A stretch of DNA of 64,000 bases from Pseudomonas oryzihabitans NBRC 102199. GTDB lineage: Bacteria; Pseudomonadota; Gammaproteobacteria; Pseudomonadales; Pseudomonadaceae. The stretch spans positions 1-64,000 of the forward strand of contig NZ_BBIT01000019.1 of NCBI RefSeq assembly GCF_000730625.1. Reading direction: 5' to 3'. The translations under genes were made by a program, and so were the position numbers. Shown here one piece after another: positions 1 to 8,238 of the stretch; position 1 is the stretch's first letter, and each line of letters opens with the position of its first letter. The notes beneath the pieces were generated by a model. It was not told the origin of the DNA and did no database searches. It saw only the letters and a list, made by a program, of their open reading frames with translations.

Positions 1-32
1 TGCTGCTGATCCCGGGGCAAAGTCGGTGGCCT

Positions 33-113
33 GTTGGGCTTCGACGATAAGGCCGTCTCAACCCAACCCATGGTGCTATTCCGTAGGTCGGGTTGAGCGC
101 AGCGAAGCCCAAC
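33..113. repeat. Inverted repeat, dispersed Pseudomonas-type intergenic repeat
   Basis: GTTGGGCTTCG at 33-43 is mirrored by CGAAGCCCAAC at 103-113. The segment from about 81 to 113 (CCGTAGGT.GG...GCGAAGCCCAACA) recurs in slightly diverged form at 31741-31775. It lies just downstream of the minus-strand permease gene and could act as its transcription terminator, but there is no T-tract. Bases 1-129 hold no convincing gene. Confidence 0.55.
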
Positions 114-129
114 AAAAAGGCGCCAGACC

Positions 130-996
130 CTACCGCTGCATGCCCCACTTCTTCACCGTCAGCCGTTCCAGGGTGGCGAAGACCAGGCCCTCCACCAGCA
201 GGCCGATGATGATCACCGCGGCGAGGCCGGCGAAGACGCGGTCGGTGTAGAGCTCGTTGCGATTCTGGAAGATGTACCAGCCCAGGCCGCCCTTGCCGCT
301 GGAGGCGCCGAACACCAGCTCGGCGGCGATCAGGGTGCGCCAGGCGAAGGCCCAGCCGATCTTCAGACCCGAGACGATGGCCGGGAGCGCCGCCGGGATG
401 AGGATCAGCCCGACGTACCGCAGGCCCTTGAGACCGTAGTTGCGCCCGGCCATGCGCAGGGTGTCGGAGACGCCGAGAAAACCCGAATAGGTGTTGAGCG
501 CCATGGGCCAGAGCACCGAATGCACCAGCACGAACACCAGGCTGTTCTCGCCGAGGCCGAACCAGAGCAACGCCAGGGGCAGCAGGGCGATGGCCGGCAG
601 CGGATTGAACATCGAGGTCAGGGTGCCGAGCAGGTCGCGACCGAACTGGGTGGAGACGGCCAGGGCGCTCAGCGCCAGGGCCAGGACCACGCCCAGCAGA
701 TAGCCCTTGAGCAGGGTGCCGAGGGAGATGGCGACCTTGGCCGGCAACTCGCCGGTCGCCAGGCCATCCCAGAAGGCCGCGGCGGTCTGCAGGAAGCTGG
801 GCAGCAGCAGGTCGTTGCCCTGCCAGCGGGCGGCCACTTCCCAGGCCAGCATCAGGATCGCCAGGATCACCAGCTTGCGCAGCCAGGCCTGGCTCCACAG
901 GCGCGTCGCCAGGGGTAGCTCGACCGCCAGCGGCAAATCGTCGAGGGGCGCGAGGTCCCGTTGGTATTCGGCCCGCACCGGGGGCTGTCGAGTCAT
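130..996 (-). CDS. ABC transporter permease, SsuC/TauC family (sulfonate/taurine type)
   Basis: Inner-membrane permease of 288 aa, normal for the nitrate/sulfonate/taurine (TauC/SsuC) family. A cytoplasmic N-terminus of about 40 residues precedes a first hydrophobic segment (about 40-58), followed by five more. The EAA-like cytoplasmic loop is seen around LKGLRYVGLILIPAALPAIV. It is the last gene of a minus-strand operon: binding protein, TauD-like dioxygenase, ATPase, permease, with only 15 bp to the ATPase gene. The set should import an organosulfur compound that the dioxygenase then desulfonates. The exact substrate cannot be read from the sequence. Confidence 0.93.
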   Translation of the reverse strand: MTRQPPVRAEYQRDLAPLDDLPLAVELPLATRLWSQAWLRKLVILAILMLAWEVAARWQGNDLLLPSFLQTAAAFWDGLATGELPAKVAISLGTLLKGYLLGVVLALALSALAVSTQFGRDLLGTLTSMFNPLPAIALLPLALLWFGLGENSLVFVLVHSVLWPMALNTYSGFLGVSDTLRMAGRNYGLKGLRYVGLILIPAALPAIVSGLKIGWAFAWRTLIAAELVFGASSGKGGLGWYIFQNRNELYTDRVFAGLAAVIIIGLLVEGLVFATLERLTVKKWGMQR

Positions 997-1011
997 GGGT
1001 CTACCTCGAAA

Positions 1012-1893
1012 CTAGTAGGAAATGCGGCCCTGGACGATGGCCTGCTGCAGGCGCAGGCGCTCGTCGGCGACCTCCGGTGGCAGGGTCTGGACGTCGTCGG
1101 GGAACAGCAGGTTGTGGATGCGCAGTGCGGTGCTCTGGAATTCGGCGCCGCCGAAGTCCTCGAGGCCGAACTGGTGGCAGTTGAGTTCCGCGCGGACCCT
1201 GCCCGGATGGGGCGACAGGAGCAGGATGCGATTACCCACCACCAGCGCCTCTTCGATGGAATGGGTGACGAACAGCAGGGTGAAGCGCACCTCGTCCCAG
1301 AGCGCCAGCAATTCTTCCTGCATCTTGCGCCGGGTCAGGGCATCCAGGGCGGCGAAGGGTTCGTCCATCAGCAGGATCTTGGGCTGCATGGCCAGGGCGC
1401 GCGCGATGGCCACCCGCTGCTTCATGCCGCCGGAAAGATGATGCGGATAGGCATCGACGAAGCGCGCCAGGCCGACCTTGTCCAGGTAGTGCAGCGCCCG
1501 CTCGCGCGCCTCGCCACGACTGGCCTGGCGACTGGCGAGCAGCGGGAACATGGTGTTCTCCAGCACCGTCTTCCACGGTGGCAGCTGATCGAATTCCTGG
1601 AACACCACGATGCGGTCCGGTCCCGGGCCCTTGATCGGCTGGCCATCCAGGCGGATCTCGCCATGCAGCGGCGGCAGAAAGCCCGCCACCGACTTGAGCA
1701 GACTGGACTTGCCGCAGCCGGACGGGCCGAGCAGGACGAAACGGTCGGCGCCATGCACCTCGAAGGACACCTGGTGGGTGGCCCGCACCCGACGCTCGCG
1801 GGTGCGGTATTCGAGGTCGAGATCCTGCACCTGCAGCAAGGGCTGGGTCTGCGCCAGGGTCAGGTGCGGGCGGGAAGCGAGAGGAGCGTTCAT
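1012..1893 (-). CDS. ABC transporter ATP-binding protein, TauB/SsuB family
   Basis: ATPase subunit of 293 aa that energises the adjacent permease. Walker A GPSGCGKS lies at residues 56-63, the ABC signature LSGGMKQRVA starts at 153, and Walker B ILLMDEP starts at 173 followed by a D-loop ALD. The C-terminal 50 residues extend beyond the usual TauB core (about 255 aa), as in many nitrate/taurine-type ATPases. It sits 14 bp downstream of the TauD-like gene and 15 bp upstream of the permease, so co-transcription is near certain. Specificity comes from the binding protein and is unknown. Confidence 0.94.
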   Translation of the reverse strand: MNAPLASRPHLTLAQTQPLLQVQDLDLEYRTRERRVRATHQVSFEVHGADRFVLLGPSGCGKSSLLKSVAGFLPPLHGEIRLDGQPIKGPGPDRIVVFQEFDQLPPWKTVLENTMFPLLASRQASRGEARERALHYLDKVGLARFVDAYPHHLSGGMKQRVAIARALAMQPKILLMDEPFAALDALTRRKMQEELLALWDEVRFTLLFVTHSIEEALVVGNRILLLSPHPGRVRAELNCHQFGLEDFGGAEFQSTALRIHNLLFPDDVQTLPPEVADERLRLQQAIVQGRISY

Positions 1894-1907
1894 GGTCGTC
1901 TCCTCCC

Positions 1908-2789
1908 TCAGAAAGGCGCATCGCCCTGGATGGTGGTGCGATACAGCTTGCGCCTCATATGGTTGGGGCAGCCGGCCGCCAGGTGCAGCAGCGAGCGATT
2001 GTCCCAGAACACCAGATCATCGGGCTGCCACTGGTGGCGATAGAGGTGCTCGGGCTTGACGCTGTGGGCGTACAGCTCGGCCAGCAGCTCGCGACTCTCG
2101 TCTTCCGGCAGGCCGACGATATGGGTGGTGAAGCCCTCGCTGACGAACAGCGCCTTGCGGCCGTTCTCCGGATGGGTGCGCACCACCGGATGCACCACCG
2201 CCTTGACCTCGGCCAATTGCGCGGCGGTCAGGGTCGGCCGCCAGTTGCCCTCGAACTTGGGCTTGGCATAGGTGGCGGTGTAGGAATGCTCGGCCTGCAG
2301 ACCGTCGAGCTGGCGCTTGAGCGCCTCCGGCAGGGTGTCGTAGGCCAGGTGCATGTTGGCGAAGATCGTATCGCCGCCCTCCTCCGGCAACTCCTGGGCA
2401 TGCAGCATGGAACCCAGGCTCGGCAGCTCCTTGTAGGAGAGATCCGAGTGCCAGAACTTGCCGGCGTCGCCCAGGCCGATCGGCTGACCGTCTTCGACGA
2501 TGTTGGAGACGATGAGGATCTCCGGGTGGCCGGCCAGGTGGAATTGCTTGAGCACATGGATCTGCAACTCGCCGAAGCGCCGACTGAAGGCGATCTGCTC
2601 CTCGGGGGTGATGCGCTGGTCGCGAAACACCACCACATGGTGGTCCAGGTGGGCGCGATGGACGCGGGCGAAGTCGTCGGCATTGAGCGGCCGGGCCAGA
2701 TCGATGCCGAGGATCTCGGCACCCAGGTTGCCGAAGGGACGGATCTCGAAAGTCTGGCCGGCGGCCGGACGGGGGGATGCGAGAGTCAT
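1908..2789 (-). CDS. TauD/TfdA-family 2-oxoglutarate/Fe(II)-dependent dioxygenase
   Basis: Cytoplasmic enzyme of 293 aa. The family hydroxylates the carbon next to sulfonate or sulfate ester sulfur (taurine to aminoacetaldehyde plus sulfite, or alkylsulfate cleavage by AtsK) with 2-oxoglutarate decarboxylation. The Fe(II) facial triad is visible as H114-x-D116 (FWHSDLS) and H269 (DNRSLLHLA); the 2-oxoglutarate-binding Arg is in the C-terminal NHMRRKLYRTT. The core resembles TauD (HPVVRTHP, FVSEGFTTHIV). The typical TauD HTDVTF is HSDLSY here, so the substrate may not be taurine. It lies between the binding-protein and ATPase genes of the same operon. Confidence 0.92.
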   Translation of the reverse strand: MTLASPRPAAGQTFEIRPFGNLGAEILGIDLARPLNADDFARVHRAHLDHHVVVFRDQRITPEEQIAFSRRFGELQIHVLKQFHLAGHPEILIVSNIVEDGQPIGLGDAGKFWHSDLSYKELPSLGSMLHAQELPEEGGDTIFANMHLAYDTLPEALKRQLDGLQAEHSYTATYAKPKFEGNWRPTLTAAQLAEVKAVVHPVVRTHPENGRKALFVSEGFTTHIVGLPEDESRELLAELYAHSVKPEHLYRHQWQPDDLVFWDNRSLLHLAAGCPNHMRRKLYRTTIQGDAPF

Positions 2790-2815
2790 TGGAGTTTTCT
2801 CCTTGGTGGTCCAGC

Positions 2816-3826
2816 TCAGCTGCCGGGACGCTCGTGGGCTTCGGGGAAGAAGTAGTCCTGCCAGGAGGCAGCCTGGTGTTTCAGCACGCCCAGCTCATGC
2901 AGCTTCTGGGCGTAGACGAAGGTGCGCTGTGGTTCGACGGTGAAGTCGATCTCCGGGTCTTCGACGATGCGCTGCACCAGGGCCAGCGGCAGCTTGGAGT
3001 TCTCCACGCGGATATAGGCCTCGGCCGCGGCCGCCTTGTTGGCGCGGATGAAGGCCGCGGCTTCCACCAGGGCGTCGTAGAAGGCGCGGTAGGTCTTGGG
3101 ATTCTCGTCGTGGAATTTCTCGGTGGTGTAGAGCACGTTGAAGGTGCCCGGTCCGCCGAGGACGTCGTAGCTGCTGAGGATGCGGTGGACCCGGGGATTC
3201 TCCAGCGCCTGGTACTGGAATGGCGGGCTGGAGAAGTGGGTGGTGATCTCCGCGCCGCCCGCCATCAGGGCGGCACTGGCATCGGGGTGCGGCAGACTCA
3301 CGCTGATGGCATCGAATTTCCTGAACTGGGCGTCGCCGAAGACCTTGGCCGTTTCGATCTGCAGGGTGCGCGACTGGAAGCCCACGCCCGCCGCCGGCAC
3401 GGCGATGCGGTCCTGGTCGGTCAGATCCTTGATCGACCTGACCTCGGCGCGATTGCTCAGCAGGTAGTTGGGCATGGCGCCCAGGGCGGCGATGGCCTTG
3501 ACGTTCTGCCGTCCGCGGGTGCGATCCCAGACGGTCAGCATCGGCGGCACCCCGGCGGAGACCACGTCCAGCGAGCCGGCCAGCAGCGCCTCGTTCATGG
3601 CGGTGGCGCCGGAGATGCTGTTCCAGTCCACCTGGATGTCCAGGCCGGCGGCCTTGCCGTGCTTTTCGATCAACTGCCGATCGCGCACCACGTCGAGGAT
3701 CAGATAGCCGATGCCGAATTGCTGGGCGATGCTGATCCTGCCCTCGGCGGCGGCACCGCCTGCGAAGCCCAGGGCACCCACCACCGCGGCGATCACCGCC
3801 AAGCCCTTCCCTACCCTGCTCATCAT
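2816..3826 (-). CDS. Periplasmic substrate-binding protein, TauA/SsuA-like
   Basis: 336-aa periplasmic binding protein with an N-terminal signal peptide (hydrophobic core about 8-22, Ala-rich cleavage region GGAAAEG). It has the NMT1/SsuA-like two-lobed fold signature, with KHGKAAGLDIQVDW and the SGATAMNEALLAGSLDVVSAG loop. It is the first gene of the operon 3826-130 and delivers substrate to the permease. A close paralog lies at 30508-31536 (shared WDRT.GRQNVKA, SSYDVLGG and SWQDYFF), without a transporter of its own. The substrate is probably an organosulfur compound, by context. Confidence 0.92.
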   Translation of the reverse strand: MMSRVGKGLAVIAAVVGALGFAGGAAAEGRISIAQQFGIGYLILDVVRDRQLIEKHGKAAGLDIQVDWNSISGATAMNEALLAGSLDVVSAGVPPMLTVWDRTRGRQNVKAIAALGAMPNYLLSNRAEVRSIKDLTDQDRIAVPAAGVGFQSRTLQIETAKVFGDAQFRKFDAISVSLPHPDASAALMAGGAEITTHFSSPPFQYQALENPRVHRILSSYDVLGGPGTFNVLYTTEKFHDENPKTYRAFYDALVEAAAFIRANKAAAAEAYIRVENSKLPLALVQRIVEDPEIDFTVEPQRTFVYAQKLHELGVLKHQAASWQDYFFPEAHERPGS

Positions 3827-3857
3827 CCCGCTCCGTGCCGACTGGCCATCCGAAAGC

Positions 3858-3883
3858 GTTATAGGCTAATGAGCTGTTATAAC
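3858..3883 (-). promoter_or_regulatory. Candidate promoter/operator of the TauA-like operon
   Basis: GTTATA (3858-3863) and TATAAC (3878-3883) form an inverted repeat 32-57 bp upstream of the binding-protein ATG. Read on the minus strand, AACAGCT-(3)-TAGCCTATAA closely matches AACAGCT-(4)-TAGGCTATAA upstream of the paralogous binding protein at 31536. This suggests a shared regulator or promoter element, for example a LysR-type sulfur regulator, but the regulator is inferred. Confidence 0.4.
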
Positions 3884-3918
3884 TTTTGGTAAAGACGGAA
3901 TTTGACTAACGATATGCA

Positions 3919-3947
3919 GTGACGGCGCAGCTCAGGTGCGCCGTCAC
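3919..3947. terminator. Strong hairpin downstream of terC-like gene
   Basis: GTGACGGCGCA (3919-3929) pairs perfectly over 11 bp with TGCGCCGTCAC (3937-3947), with a 7-nt loop. It lies just beyond the stop of the minus-strand TerC gene. No T-run follows on either strand, so intrinsic termination is plausible but unproven. Confidence 0.5.
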
Positions 3948-3989
3948 TTGGGAGCTGCCATGGAGCGGGTCCAGGGCAGCTGGCGAAGC

Positions 3990-4673
3990 TCAAGCCGTGA
4001 CGGCGCGCCGCGCCAGCAACTGACCCACCGCCAGCACGAAGACCGCGCCGACCGCCCCTGCCACATAGGGTACCCAGTGCACATCGGCAAAGCCCAGCCA
4101 GCCCTGCAGCAGTTCGTCGCTGGCGATCAGCTTGCCGGCGATCCAGCCCAGCAGCGCCGCGCCGGCCACCACCAGCCAGCGAAACCTTTCCATGAGCTTC
4201 AGGATGAGCTGGCTGCCGAAGATGATGATGGGAATGCTGATGAGCACCCCGGCGATGGCCAGGCCCAGGTGCCCCTGGGCGGCGCCCGCCACGGCGATGA
4301 CGTTGTCCAGGCTCATCACCACGTCGGCCACCATGATGATCCAGATGGCCTGGCCCAGGGTGGTACCGGCCTTGACGTTGGCCTCGTCCTCTTCGGGCAT
4401 CAGCAACTTGATGCCGATCCACAGCAGCAGCACGCCTCCGACCACCTTGAGCAGCGGCCAGCCCAGCACATAGCTGGCGACGAACAGCAGCAGGATGCGC
4501 AGGATCACGGCGCCGGCGACACCGCCGAGAATGGCCTTGCGTCGTTGCGCATCCGGCAGGCGCCGGCAGGCCAGGGCGATCACCACGGCGTTGTCGCCGC
4601 CGAGCAGGATATCGATGATGACGATCTGCAGGAGACCGGTGAGAAAGGCGGGATCGGACAGGGTGGCGAGCAA
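3990..4673 (-). CDS. TerC/YjbE-family integral membrane protein
   Basis: About 227-aa inner-membrane protein with six to seven hydrophobic segments. The two family signature motifs with membrane Asp-Asn pairs are present: LGGDNAVVIAL near the N-terminus and MSLDNVIAVAG in the middle. TerC/YjbE proteins are linked to Mn(II) or other metal efflux and tellurite resistance; the ion is not readable here. I place the start at the TTG at 4673, where GAGG lies 6 nt upstream and the protein begins like family members. ATGs at 4709 and 4760 in the same frame would add a non-conserved hydrophilic leader. It is flanked by transport genes but not obviously in their operon. Confidence 0.85.
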   Translation of the reverse strand: MLATLSDPAFLTGLLQIVIIDILLGGDNAVVIALACRRLPDAQRRKAILGGVAGAVILRILLLFVASYVLGWPLLKVVGGVLLLWIGIKLLMPEEDEANVKAGTTLGQAIWIIMVADVVMSLDNVIAVAGAAQGHLGLAIAGVLISIPIIIFGSQLILKLMERFRWLVVAGAALLGWIAGKLIASDELLQGWLGFADVHWVPYVAGAVGAVFVLAVGQLLARRAVTA

Positions 4674-4715
4674 GATCGACCTCGAAGCTAAGGGTGCTGG
4701 GACAGGCATTGGGCA

Positions 4716-4749
4716 GCAGGAGCCGTCGATGATTTCATCGGGCCCCTGC
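4716..4749 (-). other. Leader hairpin upstream of the TerC-like gene
   Basis: GCAGGAGCCGTCGATG, an ATTT loop and CATCGGGCCCCTGC form an imperfect stem in the presumed 5' leader of the TerC-like gene. TerC-type genes are often under Mn-sensing yybP-ykoY riboswitches, but I do not see the conserved core of that element, so no riboswitch is claimed. Confidence 0.25.
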
Positions 4750-4835
4750 CGCGGCGCCAAGAATAGCGCCCCAAGCTGTCATCCAGCCGACGAAACGGCG
4801 CCGCGGATCGATTCCGCCTGGCGCCGGGCGGCCCT

Positions 4836-5573
4836 TCAGCCGCCCGTCGAGGGCGCGCCGATCCGCACGTCGCCCTGCCCGCTGGCCGCCAGCGCGCGGG
4901 CTACCAGGCCGCTGCGCAGTTGCTCATCGAGAAAGTCCTGCGCGAAGGCCGCTGCGGCGGTGCGCCCCTTGGGTACGGCCATGGCCTGGCGGATCTCGGT
5001 GAAGCTGTCGGCCAGCACCCGATAGCCCGGATGAGCCGCGGCATAGGCTTCCAGGGGTTGGCGCACCCCGGCGGCGGCGTCCAGGCGCTGATCGACGAAC
5101 CAGTCGATGGCCGCTGGCGAGGTGGGCGCTCGCACCAGCTCCGCCTGGGTCAGGGTGCGACTGAGATAGAGGTCATAGGCCGCGCCCTGCCCCACGGCGA
5201 TGCGGCGCCCGGCCTGGTCCAGCTCGGCCACGCCCTGGGCCGGATCGTCCGCGCGCAGCAGGTAGGTGCCCTCGATGATGACATAGGGTTCGCTGAAGGC
5301 GATCTGCGCCGCGCGTACCGGTTCGATGGCGAGAAAAGCCAGGTCCCAGGCGTCTTCCTGCAGCGCGGCAAAGACCTTGCCGGCGGCGTCATGGGTCGTG
5401 AACTGCACCGGCACGCCCAGGCGCTCGGCCAGCGCCCGGGCCAAGGCCACCGAGACGCCGGCCGGCTCGCCATCGGCGCCGCGTTGTGCCAGCACCGGAT
5501 TGCCGTAGTTGATCGCGGTGCGAAGAACGCCCTGGGGGGCCAGTTCGGCCAATACCGCTGCGGATGGGCTCAT
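4836..5573 (-). CDS. SBP_bac_3-type solute-binding-fold protein without signal peptide
   Basis: 245-aa protein with the amino-acid-type binding-protein fold (NYGNPVLAQ, GVSVALARALAERLGVPVQF, AWDLAFLAIEP, FSEPYVIIEGTYLL). The start is the ATG at 5573, preceded by AGGAG with correct spacing; the protein then begins MSPSAAVLAELAPQGVLRT with no hydrophobic leader. It therefore appears cytoplasmic, unlike the periplasmic relatives. An in-frame upstream extension reaches 5765 but gives Pro/Gly/Ser-rich sequence, not a signal peptide. It follows the SsuBC-like set on the same strand after a 118-bp gap, so it may be part of the sulfonate locus. Role unknown. Confidence 0.8.
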   Translation of the reverse strand: MSPSAAVLAELAPQGVLRTAINYGNPVLAQRGADGEPAGVSVALARALAERLGVPVQFTTHDAAGKVFAALQEDAWDLAFLAIEPVRAAQIAFSEPYVIIEGTYLLRADDPAQGVAELDQAGRRIAVGQGAAYDLYLSRTLTQAELVRAPTSPAAIDWFVDQRLDAAAGVRQPLEAYAAAHPGYRVLADSFTEIRQAMAVPKGRTAAAAFAQDFLDEQLRSGLVARALAASGQGDVRIGAPSTGG

Positions 5574-5691
5574 GGAAGCTCCTTGGAGGGGTCGACTGTC
5601 GGGGTGCGGCTGGGGCTCGCCGCGGCCATCCGATACTGCCCGCTCGCGAGCGATTGCGCACGCCTTCGTCGACCCTTCCGTGCTCGTTGCC

Positions 5692-6411
5692 TCACACCCT
5701 GAGCCGCTGCAATTCCCCATAGGCCTCGGCGGCCTGGGCCAGCAAGGCGGGGGCTCGCCTTTCACGCGGATGGGGCGCCGCCACGGCGAAGCGGCGCTGC
5801 ACGCGGGAGGGCGCGCCGCCCAGGACCAGGACGCGGTCGCCCAGGTAGAAGGCCTCGTCCAGGTCGTGCGTCACCAGCAGCACGCCGATGTGATACCGGG
5901 CGACCAGGCGCAGCACCAGGTCCTGCAACTGCCAGCGGGTGAAGGCGTCCACCGCGCTGAACGGCTCGTCGAGCAACAGCAGCCGTGGGCGACCATAGAG
6001 TCCGCGGGCGATGGCGACCCGCTGGGCCATGCCGCCGGAGAGTTGCTTGGGCAGCAAGGCGCCCTGCCCCTCCAGCCCGACGTCACTGAGCAACTGCGCC
6101 GTCCAGGCACGATCGAAGCGCGCGCCGTCGGCGAAACCGACGTTGGCCGCCACGTCCAGCCAGGGCATCAGCCGCGGCTCCTGGAACACCACGCCGACGC
6201 CCTGGCTGGCCGCGGCCAGGTTCATGTGGCCACTGAAGGCGTCGTCCAGCCCGGCGGCGATGCGCAGCAGGGTGCTCTTGCCGCAGCCACTGGCACCCAG
6301 CAGGCTGACCACCTCGCCGGCGGCCAGGGTCAGGTCGACGCCTTCCAGCACCCGACGCCCGGCAAAGGCCTTGCCGATGCGTTCGAGAGACAGCAGGGGT
6401 TCGCTCATCAC
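5692..6411 (-). CDS. ABC transporter ATP-binding protein, SsuB/TauB family
   Basis: 239-aa ATPase subunit with Walker A GASGCGKS, signature LSGGMAQRVAIARGL, Walker B LLLLDEPFSAVD and switch-His motif LLVTHDLDEA. The length is typical for SsuB. Its start overlaps the stop of the permease gene by 4 bp (6408-6411), indicating translational coupling. Gene order on the minus strand is SBP, SBP, permease, ATPase, then the signal-less SBP-fold protein. It likely powers aliphatic sulfonate import. Confidence 0.93.
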   Translation of the reverse strand: MMSEPLLSLERIGKAFAGRRVLEGVDLTLAAGEVVSLLGASGCGKSTLLRIAAGLDDAFSGHMNLAAASQGVGVVFQEPRLMPWLDVAANVGFADGARFDRAWTAQLLSDVGLEGQGALLPKQLSGGMAQRVAIARGLYGRPRLLLLDEPFSAVDAFTRWQLQDLVLRLVARYHIGVLLVTHDLDEAFYLGDRVLVLGGAPSRVQRRFAVAAPHPRERRAPALLAQAAEAYGELQRLRV

Positions 6412-7226
6412 TGGCCACCCTGGTAGGTGTCGCGCCAGGCCAGCGCCCGGCGTTCCAGGCGCAGCAGCAGTTCGTCACTGAGCTTGCCGAGCACCGCCAG
6501 CACCAGGATGGCGGCGATGACCACGTCCGGTCGCGAGGTCTCCCGACCGTCGCTGAGCAGGTAGCCCAGGCCGGCGGTGGCGGCGATCAATTCGGCGGCC
6601 ACCAGGAACATCCAGCTCATGCTCAGGGCTCCGCGCAGGCCGGTGAACAGACTGGGCAAGGCGGCCGGCAGCAGGATGCGGCGGATCAGCGCCGGGCGTG
6701 ACAGGCGATAGAGGCGCCCCACTTCCACCAGGCGGCGATCGACGTCGCGGATGCCGCTGACCAGCGCCAGGTACAGTGGAAAGAAGGCACCCAGGGCGAT
6801 CAGCACGATCTTGGGCGTTTCATCGATACCCAGCCAGAGCAGCAGCAGGGGCACCCAGGCCAGGCTGGGAATGGCGCGCAGCGCCTGGAACAGCGGATCG
6901 AGATAGGCCTCGGCGCGGCGCGACAGTCCGACCCAGGCGCCGATCAGCAGCGCCAGACCCGCGCCCAGGGCGAAGCCACTGGCGACCCGCGCCAGACTGG
7001 CCGCCAGGTGCCGCCACAACTCCCCTTCCCCCAGCAGCCACAGGGTCCGCAGCACCTCGCTCGGCGGTGGCATCTGGTAAGCCGGCAGCCAGCCCAGGCG
7101 CACCACCGCTTCCAACGTCACCACCAGCCCCAGGGGCAGCACGGCGCCGCGCCAGCGGCCACCCGCGCCGCGGGCGGGTCGGGCGGCCTGGACCAGCGGC
7201 GCGGCCTGGGTCAGTTCATCACTCAC
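6408..7226 (-). CDS. ABC transporter permease, SsuC family
   Basis: 272-aa inner-membrane permease, normal length for SsuC. Hydrophobic segments run from GAVLPLGLVVTLEAVV near residue 28 to the C-terminal AAILVLAVLGKLSDELL. The central cytoplasmic coupling loop is seen around RLYRLSRPALIRRILLPAALPS. It overlaps the upstream binding-protein gene (7223-7226) and the downstream ATPase gene (6408-6411) by 4 bp each, a fully coupled cassette. Substrate inferred to be an aliphatic sulfonate. Confidence 0.93.
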   Translation of the reverse strand: MSDELTQAAPLVQAARPARGAGGRWRGAVLPLGLVVTLEAVVRLGWLPAYQMPPPSEVLRTLWLLGEGELWRHLAASLARVASGFALGAGLALLIGAWVGLSRRAEAYLDPLFQALRAIPSLAWVPLLLLWLGIDETPKIVLIALGAFFPLYLALVSGIRDVDRRLVEVGRLYRLSRPALIRRILLPAALPSLFTGLRGALSMSWMFLVAAELIAATAGLGYLLSDGRETSRPDVVIAAILVLAVLGKLSDELLLRLERRALAWRDTYQGGQ

Positions 7227-8221
7227 GGCGCGGTCGCCTTGGCCACGGCGGGTTCGGCCTTGATCACCGCCTGGGCCAGCGCGGGCTGGACCAGGGCATC
7301 GACCGCCGCGACAGCGTCCACGCCAGGGCGTACCAGACCTTCCTCAGCCAGCAGCGGCGCGGCGCCCTTGAGCGCGGCGACGAATTGCGGACCGGGCAGC
7401 GGCTGGCTGAAATCGGTACGGGCGAGCTGGCGCTGGGCGACTTCCAGCGGCAGGCCGGACGCCTTGGCCAGCAACTCGGCGGTCTCCTGGGGATGGGCCA
7501 GGGTCCAGTGGCGCGCGTCCTCATAGGCGCCCAGCACCGCCTTGACCAGCTCCGGCTGGGCCTTGGCGAAGGCCTCGGTGGTGCTCAGCACGCCATAGCT
7601 GTTGAAGTCGAGATTGCGATAGAGCAGGCGCGAGCCCGCCTGCAATTCGCTGGCGGCCATGTGCGGATCGAGCCCGGCCCAGGCATCCACCTGGCCGCGC
7701 TCCAGGGCGGCGCGACCGTCCGGGTGCTGGAGATGGACGATGTCCACGTCGCCTTTCTTCAAGCCTGCCTCGCGCAGGCTGCGCAGCAGGAACAGATAGG
7801 GATCGGTGCCCTTGGTCGCGGCGATCTTCTTGCCCTTGAGATCGGCCAGGGACTTGAGCGGCGAATCCTTGGGCACCACCAGCGCGGTCCATTCCGGGCG
7901 ACTGGCGAGATAGAGGGTTTCGATCGGGGCGCCATTGGCGCGGCTGAGCAGCGCTGCGAGCCCCGCGGTGGAGGCGAAATCGGTGCTGCCGCTGTTGAGG
8001 TATTCCAGCGAGCGATTGCTGCCCTGGCTGAACACCCAGCGCACGGCGATGCCCTGCTCGCCAAGGCGCTTTTCCAGCAGGCCCTGCTCCTTGAGCACCA
8101 GGCTGGTGGGGGCGTAGTAGGCGTAGTCCAGGCGGACTTCCTTGGGCGGTGCGGCCTGCGCCAGCAGCGCGCTGCCGAGCAGGGCCAGGCCGGCGGCCCA
8201 GCGTAGCGTGGTCTTGTGCAT
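7223..8221 (-). CDS. Aliphatic sulfonate-type periplasmic binding protein (SsuA-like)
   Basis: 332-aa secreted binding protein starting at the ATG at 8221. The N-terminus MHKTTLRWAAGLALLGSALL.. ending LAQAAPP is a clean signal peptide. SsuA-family traits include RWVFSQGSNRSLEYLNSGSTDF, KDSPLKSLADLKGKKIA, and GQVDAWAGLDPHMA. It precedes and overlaps the permease gene. A second SsuA-like gene lies immediately upstream on the same strand, so this transporter may be served by two receptors. Confidence 0.93.
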   Translation of the reverse strand: MHKTTLRWAAGLALLGSALLAQAAPPKEVRLDYAYYAPTSLVLKEQGLLEKRLGEQGIAVRWVFSQGSNRSLEYLNSGSTDFASTAGLAALLSRANGAPIETLYLASRPEWTALVVPKDSPLKSLADLKGKKIAATKGTDPYLFLLRSLREAGLKKGDVDIVHLQHPDGRAALERGQVDAWAGLDPHMAASELQAGSRLLYRNLDFNSYGVLSTTEAFAKAQPELVKAVLGAYEDARHWTLAHPQETAELLAKASGLPLEVAQRQLARTDFSQPLPGPQFVAALKGAAPLLAEEGLVRPGVDAVAAVDALVQPALAQAVIKAEPAVAKATAP

Positions 8222-8238
8222 CTCGAGTTCCTTGTCGA

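Noticed and set aside
4674-4835. yybP-ykoY (Mn) riboswitch upstream of the TerC-like gene
   Set aside because: Only an imperfect hairpin is visible; the conserved internal-loop sequences of the riboswitch are not.
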